Shown here: in pieces, positions 1-6,901 of the stretch | Numbering within the stretch: position 1 is the stretch's first letter | How the letters are laid out: each line of letters starts with the position of its first letter | Origin: Pseudomonadota bacterium | GTDB taxonomy: Bacteria; Pseudomonadota; Alphaproteobacteria; Rhizobiales; Xanthobacteraceae | Length of the DNA stretch: 25,271 nt | NCBI GenBank assembly: GCA_023388935.1 | Contig: JAEWFG010000315.1 | Span: 1-25,271 of the forward strand | Reading direction: 5' to 3' | Translations under genes and position numbers: made by a program | Notes under the pieces: model-generated | Told to the model about the DNA's origin: nothing | Databases searched by the model: none | Seen by the model: only the letters and a program-made list of their open reading frames with translations

Positions 1-257
1 GGCCGCGACGCTGCTTTTTGCTGCAAGCTTTGACCTTCGTGAAATATCTCCGTCTTAACCACCTTCCAGGTGGTCCAATATCCCGTCAGGCCGCCGATAA
101 CCGCGCCGATTGCAGCAACTGACGCAATCGCCGCACCGATATTCCTCACTCGACTGCGGAGGCGATCAGAGAAGACGCGAGGTTGTTTCAGAGGCGAGGC
201 AGGCCTACTGCATTCCGTGAGATCAGCGCCATCGCCCGGCGAACCCGCATCGCTCAT
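1..257 (-). CDS. Single-pass membrane protein, N-terminal part, cut by window edge
   Basis: The minus strand is open from an ATG at 257 to the left edge, giving 85 complete codons with no stop. The product starts MSDAGSPGDGADLTECSR, has a polar 40-residue N-terminus, then one hydrophobic segment at about residues 43-65 (NIGAAIASVAAIGAVIGGLTGYW), followed by a charged stretch (KVVKTEIFHEGQSLQQKAAS) that continues outside the window. This is the layout of a protein with a short cytoplasmic tail, one membrane anchor and a large domain still to come. The ribosome site is weak (GGGCAGG just before ATG). I do not recognise the family, and the function probably lies in the missing part. The amino acid pattern is convincing as coding sequence, better than the opposite-strand frame over the same bases. 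Confidence 0.6.
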   Translation of the reverse strand, partial: MSDAGSPGDGADLTECSRPASPLKQPRVFSDRLRSRVRNIGAAIASVAAIGAVIGGLTGYWTTWKVVKTEIFHEGQSLQQKAASR

Positions 258-434
258 AGTCCTGCCCTCGCCCAGAGCATTCGCGAATTTCTTGAAGCAT
301 ATCCTGCCGCGGATTGTGCCGGAAGACCCTTCCGCATCCCGCGGGCCTGACCGGAGATGATCCTGTAAAGAGGCAACCGGTTGGCCAGACCAAACTACCG
401 GTGAAGTCAGGAGCGCCGAGGTGGCCATAGGCAA

Positions 435-460
435 AAAGCCCCGGACGTAGCCAGGGCTTT
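435..460 (-). terminator. Rho-independent terminator of the cupin gene
   Basis: The arms AAAGCCCCGG and CCAGGGCTTT pair over ten positions with one mismatch around a six-base loop. Read on the minus strand the stem is followed by TTTTTGCC, a proper T run. It lies about 90 bases past the stop of the minus-strand cupin gene. Confidence 0.65.
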
Positions 461-547
461 CAATGCAGTATTCTCGACTAGCGGCTGCGAGGAACGAGTT
501 GTTCTTTTCGGAGAATAGCTGTGTTCTCACTGCTCGCGGAAGCCACT

Positions 548-952
548 TCACTCCTTGAACAGGTCAACGCTGACGAGAACGACCGGCTCGGATGAGGTGT
601 TCTCGGCCCAGTGGTCAACATCCGTGCTTTCGGTGATCACCTCGCCGGCCTTATAGGTTCGGTCGGGGCCGCCCTTGCGGTGCTCTGTCAAGCTACCCTT
701 CATTATGTAGCTCAGCGCAGGACGGTCTTTGTGGCTATGAAAGCCGGCAACTCCGCCTGGTTCGATGGTGATCTGCCGGATGCGCATCTGACGCTGCGCA
801 AAGTCGTCCAAGCCCTGCTTACCAAGCGCAAAGCCCGACAACGCTTCCGCCTTCATCCCCTTGTTCTCCGTTGGAGCCTGTTGGGCAATCGCGACGCTTA
901 GTCCGCCGCCAACCGCCAGAATGGAGAGCGCCACCGATAGTGTTTTCACCAT
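548..952 (-). CDS. Exported small cupin-domain protein
   Basis: The 134-residue product has a signal peptide (MVKTLSVALSILAVGGGLSVAIAQ, likely cut after AIAQ) and then a single cupin_2 barrel. The barrel shows the first cupin motif as PGGVAGFHSHKDRPALSYIMKG, with the HxH metal pair but without the usual glutamate after it, and the second motif around VITESTDVDHWAENTS, with a histidine. Proteins of this kind are periplasmic or secreted metal-binding barrels of unknown substrate. The frame is open further upstream to 1186, but ATG 952 is chosen because AAAGGAGGA sits six bases before it and because it begins the signal peptide. The gene is alone in its transcript and ends in the terminator at 435-460. 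The barrel is clear; the reaction is unknown. Confidence 0.85.
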   Translation of the reverse strand: MVKTLSVALSILAVGGGLSVAIAQQAPTENKGMKAEALSGFALGKQGLDDFAQRQMRIRQITIEPGGVAGFHSHKDRPALSYIMKGSLTEHRKGGPDRTYKAGEVITESTDVDHWAENTSSEPVVLVSVDLFKE

Positions 953-1149
953 ATTATCCTCCTTTCCTGCGCCAGATCCCGTCGGGTCGACGGGCGCCTG
1001 ATACGATACGCTGCCCCTCGTGAAGGTAACACAAAAACCAGCTCCCTTGGCGTGGAGCCCCGATGTCTCAGTTTGGTCATGACCGACAAAACTTGTGGTG
1101 AGCATAACGAGTCCGCTCTCGGGCACATCGCGACCAACCCACTGTCGGC

Positions 1150-1168
1150 CCAGGCTCGTTGAGCCTGG
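1150..1168. repeat. Perfect 8-bp hairpin beside the IS5 remnant
   Basis: CCAGGCTC and GAGCCTGG flank a GTT loop. It lies about 10 bases outside the segment shared by the two IS copies, with no T run on either side. It may be part of the old insertion site or an unrelated fold. Confidence 0.4.
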
Positions 1169-1182
1169 CGTCGAGCCGTGAT

Positions 1183-1951
1183 TCAAGCCCCTGACCGAAA
1201 GGGCCGAATCAATGCGCTACGAACTCTCCGACGAGGAATGGACTGCTATCAAGCCGATGCTGCCCAATAAGCCGCGCGGCGTATCACGGGTGAACGACCG
1301 CCGGGTCCTCCATGGCATCTTCTGAGTCTGACGATCCGGGGGCGCCATGGCGCGACCTGCCGAACAGCTTTGGTCCGAACACGACCTGCTACAACCGCTT
1401 CGTTCGCTGGCGACGAGCCGGTGTGTGGGCCAAGATCGTGAGCGCACTCGCTGGGGCCCATAAGCTAACGGTTCAGATAATCAACGCATCCATCGTTCGC
1501 GCGCATCAGCACGGCTCTTGCATCATTCGGAACAGAAGACAGTCAATGGGACGCTCGCGAGGCGGGTTGGCCACCAAGATCCTGCGCTTGTTGATGCGAA
1601 CGGTCTGCCGGTCCGGCTCGAAGTGACGCCGGGACAGGCCCATGACAATCAATTTGCCGGCAAGGTCTTCTCGGCTCACCGCGGGATCAATGCTGTTAGC
1701 CGATCGCGGCTACGATGCCGACCGGATCAGAGAACTCGCAGCCGCGAAAGGCGCTTGGGCGAACATTCCGCCGAAAGCAATCGCAGCAGTCCGATTTGCT
1801 TCAGCCCGCATCTCTACCGCGCCCGCAATCGGGTCGATCGCTTCTTCAACAAGATCACTGCCGCCGGGTTGCAACGCGCTACGACCAGCTCGCCGCCAAC
1901 TACCTCACGTTCGTCCAGCTCCGTGCTAATGAAGTCCACGCCCTAGTTTGA
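1183..1951 (+). mobile_element. Decayed IS5-family (IS427-type) element, copy 1
   Basis: This segment lines up along its whole length with the better preserved element at about 17289-18086 on the other strand. Similarity starts near GTGATTCAA (1179-1187) and ends near CCCTAGTTTGA (1941-1951). The right end reads TCAAACTAGGG inward, and the left end of the sister copy carries TCAAACT, so short terminal inverted repeats are likely, but exact ends and target duplication could not be fixed by eye. About 24 bases present near the right end of copy 2 are missing here. Confidence 0.7.
1212..1946 (+). pseudogene. IS5-family transposase, broken by nonsense and frameshift changes
   Basis: The original gene starts at ATG 1212 (MRYELSDEEWTAIKPMLPNK) and matches the transposase at 17295-18044 nearly residue for residue. 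It is interrupted after RVLHGIF by TGA at 1322 where copy 2 has TGG (Trp), and by a second TGA two codons later. An extra G then shifts the frame before the WRDLP block. The block NRRQSMGRSRGG is still readable, then a lost base after it shifts the frame again, and the C-terminal LADRGYDAD and RARNRVDRFFNKI blocks lie in different frames. The first catalytic aspartate (MIDTSIVR in copy 2) is replaced by asparagine (IINASIVR), and the final glutamate (VERFF) by aspartate. It cannot make an active enzyme. Confidence 0.85.
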
Positions 1952-2486
1952 TGGCCTCTTCGTCACCGAGATGATCAATGGCCGCGTTCGTCACCATCAC
2001 ACGATTGAGCGGCACCGGCCCGCATGGCAAAATCGGCTCGATGCCACCCCGCAACGCCGATACGAAGCGCGAAGGATGCGCTATTCGCGAGCGCAGAGGC
2101 TGCTCGACACCAGCCGCGCCGTCGGGCACATCCGAAAATTGGCAGTGCGGCAAGTGTAGTGCAGCGCTGCTGATTGCCCGAATTGACGCGCTCGCAGTGG
2201 GCATCGCAAGGCCAGCATCCGCGGACCAGCGCGAAAGCCCGGCGACTCTGCCGAGCCGCCGAGCGCTCGCCAGTAGTAATGCGTGATTGAAACGCCCGGG
2301 TTGGACCACACGGTGGGCAAGCGGTATGTTCGCGCCCTGACGTAGCAAGCCAAGCACCGTATTTCGATGGCGCGCGTTGGCATTCAGTTGCCATCCACCG
2401 GACGAGCGGCGTATTTTCTGTGATGTTAGGCTCGACACTGGGCCAATTGCTGCAGTGCACGGGCGACAATCTGGGGGTTTCCGAAA
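1952..2486. other. No recognisable gene; presumed upstream region of the Crp/Fnr-type gene
   Basis: Several overlapping frames are open on both strands, but none has a ribosome site, a family motif or a coherent composition. The end of the stretch must hold the promoter of the regulator at 2487. I see no clear promoter or FNR/CRP-type palindrome. Confidence 0.5.
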
Positions 2487-3227
2487 ATGGACCGCGCCCC
2501 TGTTGGCAATCGACTGCTCGACACCTTGCCGCGATCCGACTTTGAGCTGCTGAGGCCCAACTTGCGGCTGGTTGCGTTAGAAAGAGACGCAATCCTGCTC
2601 CATTCTGGCAGCGTAGCCGAGCAGATCTTTTTTCCGACGAGCGGCTTGATCGCTTCCATCATGGAGATGCCGAACGGAGGATCAGCGGCGACCGCACTCT
2701 TTGGCAATGAGGGGGCGTCCGGGATGCTGGTGTCGCTGGGACCTGTTCCATCGCCGACAACCGCCGTCGTGCGTGTAGCCGGAAACGCCTGGCAGATCTC
2801 GCCAGCACCGTTCAACGCTGCGCTTCGGCGGAGCAGCGCGATCGGGAAGATGGTACAGACGTTTACCCGGGCACTTGTGGCGCAACTACAGCACATCGCA
2901 GCCTGCAATGCGCTGCATTCTGTGGAGCAGCGCATGGCTGGTTGGCTGCTGCGTCTCCACGATCAAACCGACGACGATGTCCTGCTGGTGACGCACGAGG
3001 CACTGGCCGAACTGCTCGGCGTGCGCCGGCCGACGGTCACACTGGTCGCTGCTAAACTAAAGGACGCCGGAGCAATCCGATCGGCGCGTCGAGGCGTTGT
3101 CGAAGTTGACAGACGACAACTCGAAGCGGCGACGTGCCAGTGTTACCAGGCAATTTCTGCTCGTCTCGATCGTATCGTGCCAAGAAAGGTGCCGTCGGCC
3201 TTCCCGGCCAGATTGACCGGCCCCTGA
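2487..3227 (+). CDS. Crp/Fnr-family transcriptional regulator
   Basis: The 246-residue product has the two-domain layout of the family. Residues about 20-130 form a cyclic-nucleotide-binding-like beta barrel (LRLVALERDAILLHSGSV, then FFPTSGLIASIME), followed by a dimer helix (MVQTFTRALVAQLQHIAACN). A C-terminal winged helix at about 150-225 has the recognition region HEALAELLGVRRPTVTLVAA. The loop that binds cAMP in CRP is not conserved (FGNEGASGMLVSLG instead of an FGE...RxA type), and there is no N-terminal cysteine cluster as in FNR. The effector is therefore probably neither cAMP nor an iron-sulfur cluster, or the protein works without a ligand. GGGGG lies about 10 bases before ATG 2487. 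It is transcribed alone towards the phasin, from which nearly 500 bases separate it. Confidence 0.88.
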   Translation: MDRAPVGNRLLDTLPRSDFELLRPNLRLVALERDAILLHSGSVAEQIFFPTSGLIASIMEMPNGGSAATALFGNEGASGMLVSLGPVPSPTTAVVRVAGNAWQISPAPFNAALRRSSAIGKMVQTFTRALVAQLQHIAACNALHSVEQRMAGWLLRLHDQTDDDVLLVTHEALAELLGVRRPTVTLVAAKLKDAGAIRSARRGVVEVDRRQLEAATCQCYQAISARLDRIVPRKVPSAFPARLTGP

Positions 3228-3258
3228 GGGTAATGCCGCAGGGCTTGCAAGTGTCGGT

Positions 3259-3420
3259 ATGGATTTACCATATTACGCGTGGGGCGCTTGCGTAGCTTCT
3301 GTTGCGCGCGCAGTGCTCGTCGCAGCGTGCGTCGCGACGGCGCTTTCGTTTTCGGGAGCAATTGGTTCGGTTGTGACGACGAATGCCGGCATTCGCAAAT
3401 CCGTCGCGAAATGTTCATGA
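3259..3420 (+). CDS. Possible 53-residue hydrophobic small protein
   Basis: From ATG 3259 the frame reads MDLPYYAWGACVASVARAVL and continues through a long Ala/Val-rich hydrophobic stretch (about residues 8-40) to a short basic tail ending KSVAKCS. Such a protein would insert in the membrane once or twice. There is no good ribosome site and no family resemblance, and the opposite strand is also open here, so it may be chance. If real it could be translated from the regulator's transcript. Confidence 0.25.
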   Translation: MDLPYYAWGACVASVARAVLVAACVATALSFSGAIGSVVTTNAGIRKSVAKCS

Positions 3421-3698
3421 CCGCGCGCTGCAACACAATCGGAAAACTCCGCCGCCGCGCGTGAGCAGTCCTAAAAAAACTCACCGAACGTCAGGAAGCG
3501 TACGGAAGCTTTCAATTTGCGCCGTCATAGTCGGTCTCAAGGCAGGGGGCGACGCGGCAACCCGCAGTCAGATTCCCGATCTTGTAGGAAGTTGGAAGTA
3601 ACTCCCGGCACCGTCCGTGGGGCATATGCCCTCGCATGCGTCCGGGAGGCAGATCGATCATCGTTGATTTACGGGTTCGCCTGAAAGGATGAAGTCCA
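3421..3698 (+). promoter_or_regulatory. Phasin upstream region with two palindromes
   Basis: No supported gene lies here. At 3620-3631 GGGCATATGCCC is a perfect 12-base palindrome, and at 3633-3640 CGCATGCG is a perfect 8-base one, so they form a tandem block some 60 bases before the phasin start. That is a good place for an operator. Phasin genes in related bacteria are commonly repressed by PhaR, but the usual TGC-spacer-GCA arrangement is not seen here, so no binding protein is assigned. Confidence 0.35.
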
Positions 3699-4178
3699 GT
3701 GAGTGATGCCAACGTGAAAGTCGAAGAAAATACCAACTCATCAAAAGTCAACAGAAGTGCGAAGTTGGGGTTCGACCTACCCCTTTTCGCCATTCCGGGT
3801 CTATTCCGCGGTTTCGCCGAGCAGGGAGCCGATCGCGCGAAGGAGAACTGCCAGAAGATAAAGGCCACCTCAGGCGAGATCGCCGAAGTACTGCGTGAGG
3901 CCTATTCCGCCAATGCCAAAGGCGCCACCGACTACGGCGCAAAGGTCATCGAAATCTCCAGGGAGAACACCAACTCCGCGCTGCAGTTCATGGCTGACCT
4001 GATGGATACCAGGTCGCTTTCGGAGGCCCTCAGCCTTTCGGCTACGCAGAGCCGCAAGAATTTGGAATTCGCATCGGCCCAGAACAGCGAGCTTTGGAAA
4101 CTCGCCCAAAAGGTTGCGACCGAGTCAGCCGAGCCGATCAAGAAGAGCTTCGCGAAGGCGCTGCAAGGCGCACTGTAA
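3699..4178 (+). CDS. Phasin (polyhydroxyalkanoate granule-associated protein)
   Basis: The 159-residue product fits the Phasin_2 family in length and character. It has a disordered polar N-terminus (about 1-25), a short hydrophobic patch (FDLPLFAIPGLFRGFAEQGA), then nearly continuous amphipathic helix with heptad-like spacing (ENCQKIKATSGEIAEVLREA and ISRENTNSALQFMADLMDTR) and a closing helix rich in Ala, Lys and Glu. Phasins coat polyhydroxybutyrate granules in the cytoplasm and control their size and number. The start is GTG 3699, with AAAGGA about eight bases upstream. The ATG at 3689 leads only to a five-codon frame. The gene stands alone, with palindromes upstream and a 13-bp hairpin just after the stop. 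Confidence 0.85.
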   Translation: MSDANVKVEENTNSSKVNRSAKLGFDLPLFAIPGLFRGFAEQGADRAKENCQKIKATSGEIAEVLREAYSANAKGATDYGAKVIEISRENTNSALQFMADLMDTRSLSEALSLSATQSRKNLEFASAQNSELWKLAQKVATESAEPIKKSFAKALQGAL

Positions 4179-4209
4179 ACAGCAGTACATAAGCGGCCGC
4201 GCTGACGGA

Positions 4210-4260
4210 AGTCGGCTGGACCAAGCCCCTCGGCGAAGAAGTGGCGCGGTCCAGCCGACT
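4210..4260 (+). terminator. 13-bp perfect hairpin after the phasin gene
   Basis: AGTCGGCTGGACC (4210-4222) and GGTCCAGCCGACT (4248-4260) are exact reverse complements around a 25-base loop, starting 32 bases after the phasin stop. No T run follows, so it is not a textbook intrinsic terminator. It may stabilise the phasin mRNA 3' end or act with Rho. A short gene starts about 58 bases later. Confidence 0.5.
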
Positions 4261-4318
4261 GCGGTCGGACGCGGTCTGTTCGACACGATCGAGTTACGGG
4301 AGACATTCAAGGATGGGT

Positions 4319-4564
4319 ATGGTCATGATCAATTGCCCGAAGACAGGAACGGCTATTCCGACGGGCATCAAGGCGGACCGGGACAGCTTTCGAAGCAGCG
4401 CAGTGTTCTTCGCCCGCGCCTTTTGCCCAGATTGCCGCACCGCGCACGAGTGGTTCGCCAGAGATGCCTGGCTTCAGGAGCCCAACAAGGAGCGCATCCC
4501 CACTATGGGATCCCCTGTCCTCGGACGCGGCATGATGATCGGGCAGCCTGATCCCTTCCTGTGA
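4319..4564 (+). CDS. Small cysteine-containing protein, putative zinc site
   Basis: The 81-residue product begins MVMINCPKTGTAIPTGIKAD and continues to FCPDCRTAHEWFARDAWLQE. It has one cysteine in CPKTG, then a CxxC pair and a nearby histidine, together fitting a single tetrahedral zinc site. Small proteins with this CPKTG-IPTG-CxxCxxxHEWF pattern are, from memory, common in Bradyrhizobium and have no assigned role. The frame is open to 4241, but only the part after 4313 looks coding. ATG 4319 has AAGG six bases before it; ATG 4313 and 4325 are alternatives. No membrane segment or signal is visible, so it should be cytoplasmic. Confidence 0.7.
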   Translation: MVMINCPKTGTAIPTGIKADRDSFRSSAVFFARAFCPDCRTAHEWFARDAWLQEPNKERIPTMGSPVLGRGMMIGQPDPFL

Positions 4565-4846
4565 AGAGCGCTCAAGCAGCCGCAAAATCACCTTGTAACG
4601 CGGGCAGCCGTGCCTTCGAGGTGCGTCGGCATTATGGAGCCTCGTCGATCGACCGGATACGCTGAGCTGCGGATCGGTGCCGAACATCGATCCCATGCAT
4701 CCACAGTCAGTCAAGCACTTGGGAGACCGATCGGCGTCCGGACACTGCGCCGATCGACACAACGAGCCCGGGGGGTCTCGATTAAAAACAGTATGGAACT
4801 TCGATTTAACGAAAGTATTCGTTTTTCGCACTTGTGGAGGCTTTTC

Positions 4847-5023
4847 ATGTCTGAGCGTTTAAGGCCGATCAAAAACAACGAGTACGTCCTCAAACCGCGC
4901 AGTGACAAAGCCAGGGGTCTTATCGATCCAGAACTTGAGCACCAATATAAAGAGGTTCTTCGTCTGCGGGAAAAACTCAAAATGGCAATCAGTCAGAAGA
5001 ACCGGGAACGCCTGCGCTCCTGA
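4847..5023 (+). CDS. Highly charged 58-residue hypothetical protein
   Basis: The product runs from MSERLRPIKNNEYVLKPRSD to KMAISQKNRERLRS and contains the motif GLIDPELEHQYKEVLRLREK. It is rich in Lys, Arg and Glu, with a probable amphipathic helix over the second half and no cysteine or membrane segment. ATG 4847 is preceded by GGAGG at a six-base spacing, one of the best ribosome sites in the window, which is the main reason to call it. The upstream extension to 4610 reads as non-coding. The family is not recognised; the helix could serve protein or nucleic-acid contacts. AT-rich sequence before it may hold its own promoter. Confidence 0.7.
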   Translation: MSERLRPIKNNEYVLKPRSDKARGLIDPELEHQYKEVLRLREKLKMAISQKNRERLRS

Positions 5024-5174
5024 GAAAGACCCATAAAGCAGTTGCGACGAGTCTACGATCTCGGCTTGCCTCTATTTGGCTTATGAGAGGGCATCACGCG
5101 GCCTTAGAGAGCCGACGTCCCAAAGGAACAACTCGCTGCGACCAGGATTGTCTGCCAAAATCGGGAGACTATCC

Positions 5175-5570
5175 ATGATCCGAAAATTCATCGTCGTTGC
5201 GATCTCGTGTGCCGCACTATCGGCAACCGCCCTAGCTCAAGGTGCTGGTGGCGGAGGAGCAGCAGGCGGCGGCGCCGGGGGCGCTAGCGCAGGATCTGCA
5301 GCCGGCGCCGGCGCAGCAACCGGCACGGCCGCTACCAATGCCAACTCCGGGCCTTCCGCTCCATCCGGCATGGGGATACACGACACCACTACCGGTGCCA
5401 ACGTGAACACCAACAACAATCAGAACAACTCCAACGTTCAGCCTCCGACCGCTAATGGGATGTCGCCAAGCGCCGCTCAGGCACAGCGTAACGCAGGCGT
5501 CGGCCATGCCGCCAACGGCTTGCAAATAGGCAGTCCCGGCACGGGCACCAGCAACGAAGATCAAAAATAA
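5175..5570 (+). CDS. Exported low-complexity Gly/Ala/Asn-rich protein
   Basis: The 131-residue product has a clear signal peptide (MIRKFIVVAISCAALSATALAQ, cleavage likely after ALAQ). The mature part is almost pure low complexity: Gly/Ala blocks to about residue 55, then NANSGPSAPSGMG, an Asn/Thr-rich stretch (TTTGANVNTNNNQNNSNVQP) and a polar tail ending SNEDQK. No fold, metal site or repeat unit of fixed length is visible, so it is probably disordered in the periplasm or outside the cell. Start ATG 5175 has GGGAGA six bases upstream and opens the signal peptide; the earlier ATG at 5076 does not. No partner genes are adjacent. Confidence 0.8.
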   Translation: MIRKFIVVAISCAALSATALAQGAGGGGAAGGGAGGASAGSAAGAGAATGTAATNANSGPSAPSGMGIHDTTTGANVNTNNNQNNSNVQPPTANGMSPSAAQAQRNAGVGHAANGLQIGSPGTGTSNEDQK

Positions 5571-5967
5571 TCTCTTCTGCCACTACAGCGCCCCCCCAGT
5601 GCTGGGCCAGCAGCGATTTCTGATGCCGGCCGCCTGAAGCGGCGGGCCACTTTGTGCTTCAAGGTTGAACGGTCAGGTTATGCGAGATCTGCTTTGATGC
5701 CCTGCGCGTGATGGCCTATTTCCGAGTGGAAAACGACATCTTTGCAGTGCCCATATCAAAGACGAGAAGAAGTGGCGTCGCTTTCGTGAGCAAGCTGCGC
5801 ACATCAGTCTGTACTCTGCCTTTGGAATTTTGCTGGCCGGGTGGACGTCCGTCCTCGGCTGGTGCGGGGAATAGGTCCGGCCGCGAACTCGATCGTTTTC
5901 CCTATTGTCCGCGATTGAGGCGCTTCGATGCCATGGCTCCATAAGTGCTCGCTTGTTGGCGCTTGAC
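5571..5967. other. No supported gene
   Basis: A plus-strand frame from 5708 is open but has a random-looking composition and no ribosome site. A GC-rich fold at 5629-5643 (GCCGC / GCGGC) could help end the preceding gene's transcript, but it is short and lacks a T run. Confidence 0.5.
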
Positions 5968-6075
5968 TCACTCGGTCCAGGTCCCCGGCACTCTCCAGAC
6001 GCACGCTGACGGGCCGGCTCCGTAGGTTACGAACAGGCCGTCGCCCTTTGCGAAGTGTTTGATAACGTAGTCCAT
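5968..6075 (-). CDS. Possible 35-residue small protein
   Basis: On the minus strand ATG 6075 opens a frame reading MDYVIKHFAKGDGLFVTYGA, then GPSACVWRVPGTWTE and a stop. GGAGG sits eight bases before the ATG, in an otherwise AT-balanced leader. The composition (aromatic, Gly, Val) suggests a small beta-rich domain, and there is no membrane segment. It faces the plus-strand gene at 6230 divergently, with about 155 bases between them. The family is unknown, and the short length means chance cannot be excluded. Confidence 0.45.
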   Translation of the reverse strand: MDYVIKHFAKGDGLFVTYGAGPSACVWRVPGTWTE

Positions 6076-6229
6076 GATGCTGACCTCCAAGCTGGTATCG
6101 CTTGAGAGATAGGCCTGAGCGGGCGCTGTTTTAGATCGCATCGCGATATTGTGAGTATACTGTCAATTGTCAATCGTGAGGTCTTGCCTACCTGTCAGAG
6201 TGTAAGCGTGGAACGAGATAGCAGAGACC

Positions 6230-6493
6230 ATGCCAGCACACGAAGAAAAGACCATCAAACGCCACGTTACCGGCAACCAAATCGACAAAATAGGCTGCGA
6301 GTGGAATTTCCGCAGACGCACATTCGAGATACAGGGTGCGGAGGGTCCGCCGGTCGCTCTCACTCCTCAAGAGTTAGTGGAGCTAGGCATGGAGTTGGTG
6401 ATGGAAGGCACCAAGGCAATGACAGCTGAAGCGCTGGCAGTAGACCCACGACCAGACACAAATAATCGTTCTACGCGCGGCACCGTTGAATGA
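6230..6493 (+). CDS. Hypothetical protein, 87 residues
   Basis: The product begins MPAHEEKTIKRHVTGNQIDK and contains IGCEWNFRRRTFEIQGAEG, PPVALTPQELVELGMELVME and a disordered C-terminus (RPDTNNRSTRGTVE). The middle looks like a small alpha/beta fold with a possible helix after TPQEL; there is no signal peptide or membrane segment. The ribosome site is weak (GCAGAGA). The frame is supported by its composition and by the lack of a better frame over the same bases. Upstream, TGTCAATTGTCAATC (6160-6174) contains a direct TGTCAAT repeat that could be a regulatory box. The function is unknown. Confidence 0.5.
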   Translation: MPAHEEKTIKRHVTGNQIDKIGCEWNFRRRTFEIQGAEGPPVALTPQELVELGMELVMEGTKAMTAEALAVDPRPDTNNRSTRGTVE

Positions 6494-6901
6494 AACCACG
6501 ACTCGAGCGCGGCGGGAATTGGGCATCTGAAAAGCTTGTCGTTTCTCAGCGTCTTTATCTCAAACCGGGGTCAACATCATACAGCAGCTCAGCGAGGACG
6601 CGAAACCGAGGCATTAAAATGCTGTCCGCAATCATGTGATTGCCGGCTCGGACGCGGTTAGGTTTCGTTGCCAGGGTTATCCGACGCGGTTATGTTCGCG
6701 CCGGTTTGGTCGCTGATACGGCTGCATCACTGCGACGTAGATCGTGGCGTCATGGTTTCTGTTCTCCCTGCCCGGCCGCCATCGCGGACCTCTCTCAAAA
6801 GTTCGCCAAATCGCCGGCCCAAGCGTGCGTCTTTGAAGGCGCCGCGGCGGGCCGCGGTCGGGCTTCGGTCGAGCGAGCCTTGTCCGGTCAGCCGTCGCGC
6901 C
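6494..6901. other. No supported gene
   Basis: Two plus-strand frames (from 6640 and 6668) and one minus-strand frame (6727-6966, overlapping the LysR gene end) are open but carry Arg/Ser/Pro-rich random sequence. No ribosome site, repeat or terminator stands out. Confidence 0.5.

Noticed and set aside
1926..2438. Minus-strand frame of 170 codons after the IS5 remnant
   Set aside because: It starts inside the upstream region of the regulator, ends inside the IS end, and has no motif; three other frames overlap it equally well.
3143..3484. Minus-strand frame of 113 codons overlapping the regulator's end
   Set aside because: Arg/Ser-rich random composition, no ribosome site, and it overlaps a certain gene.
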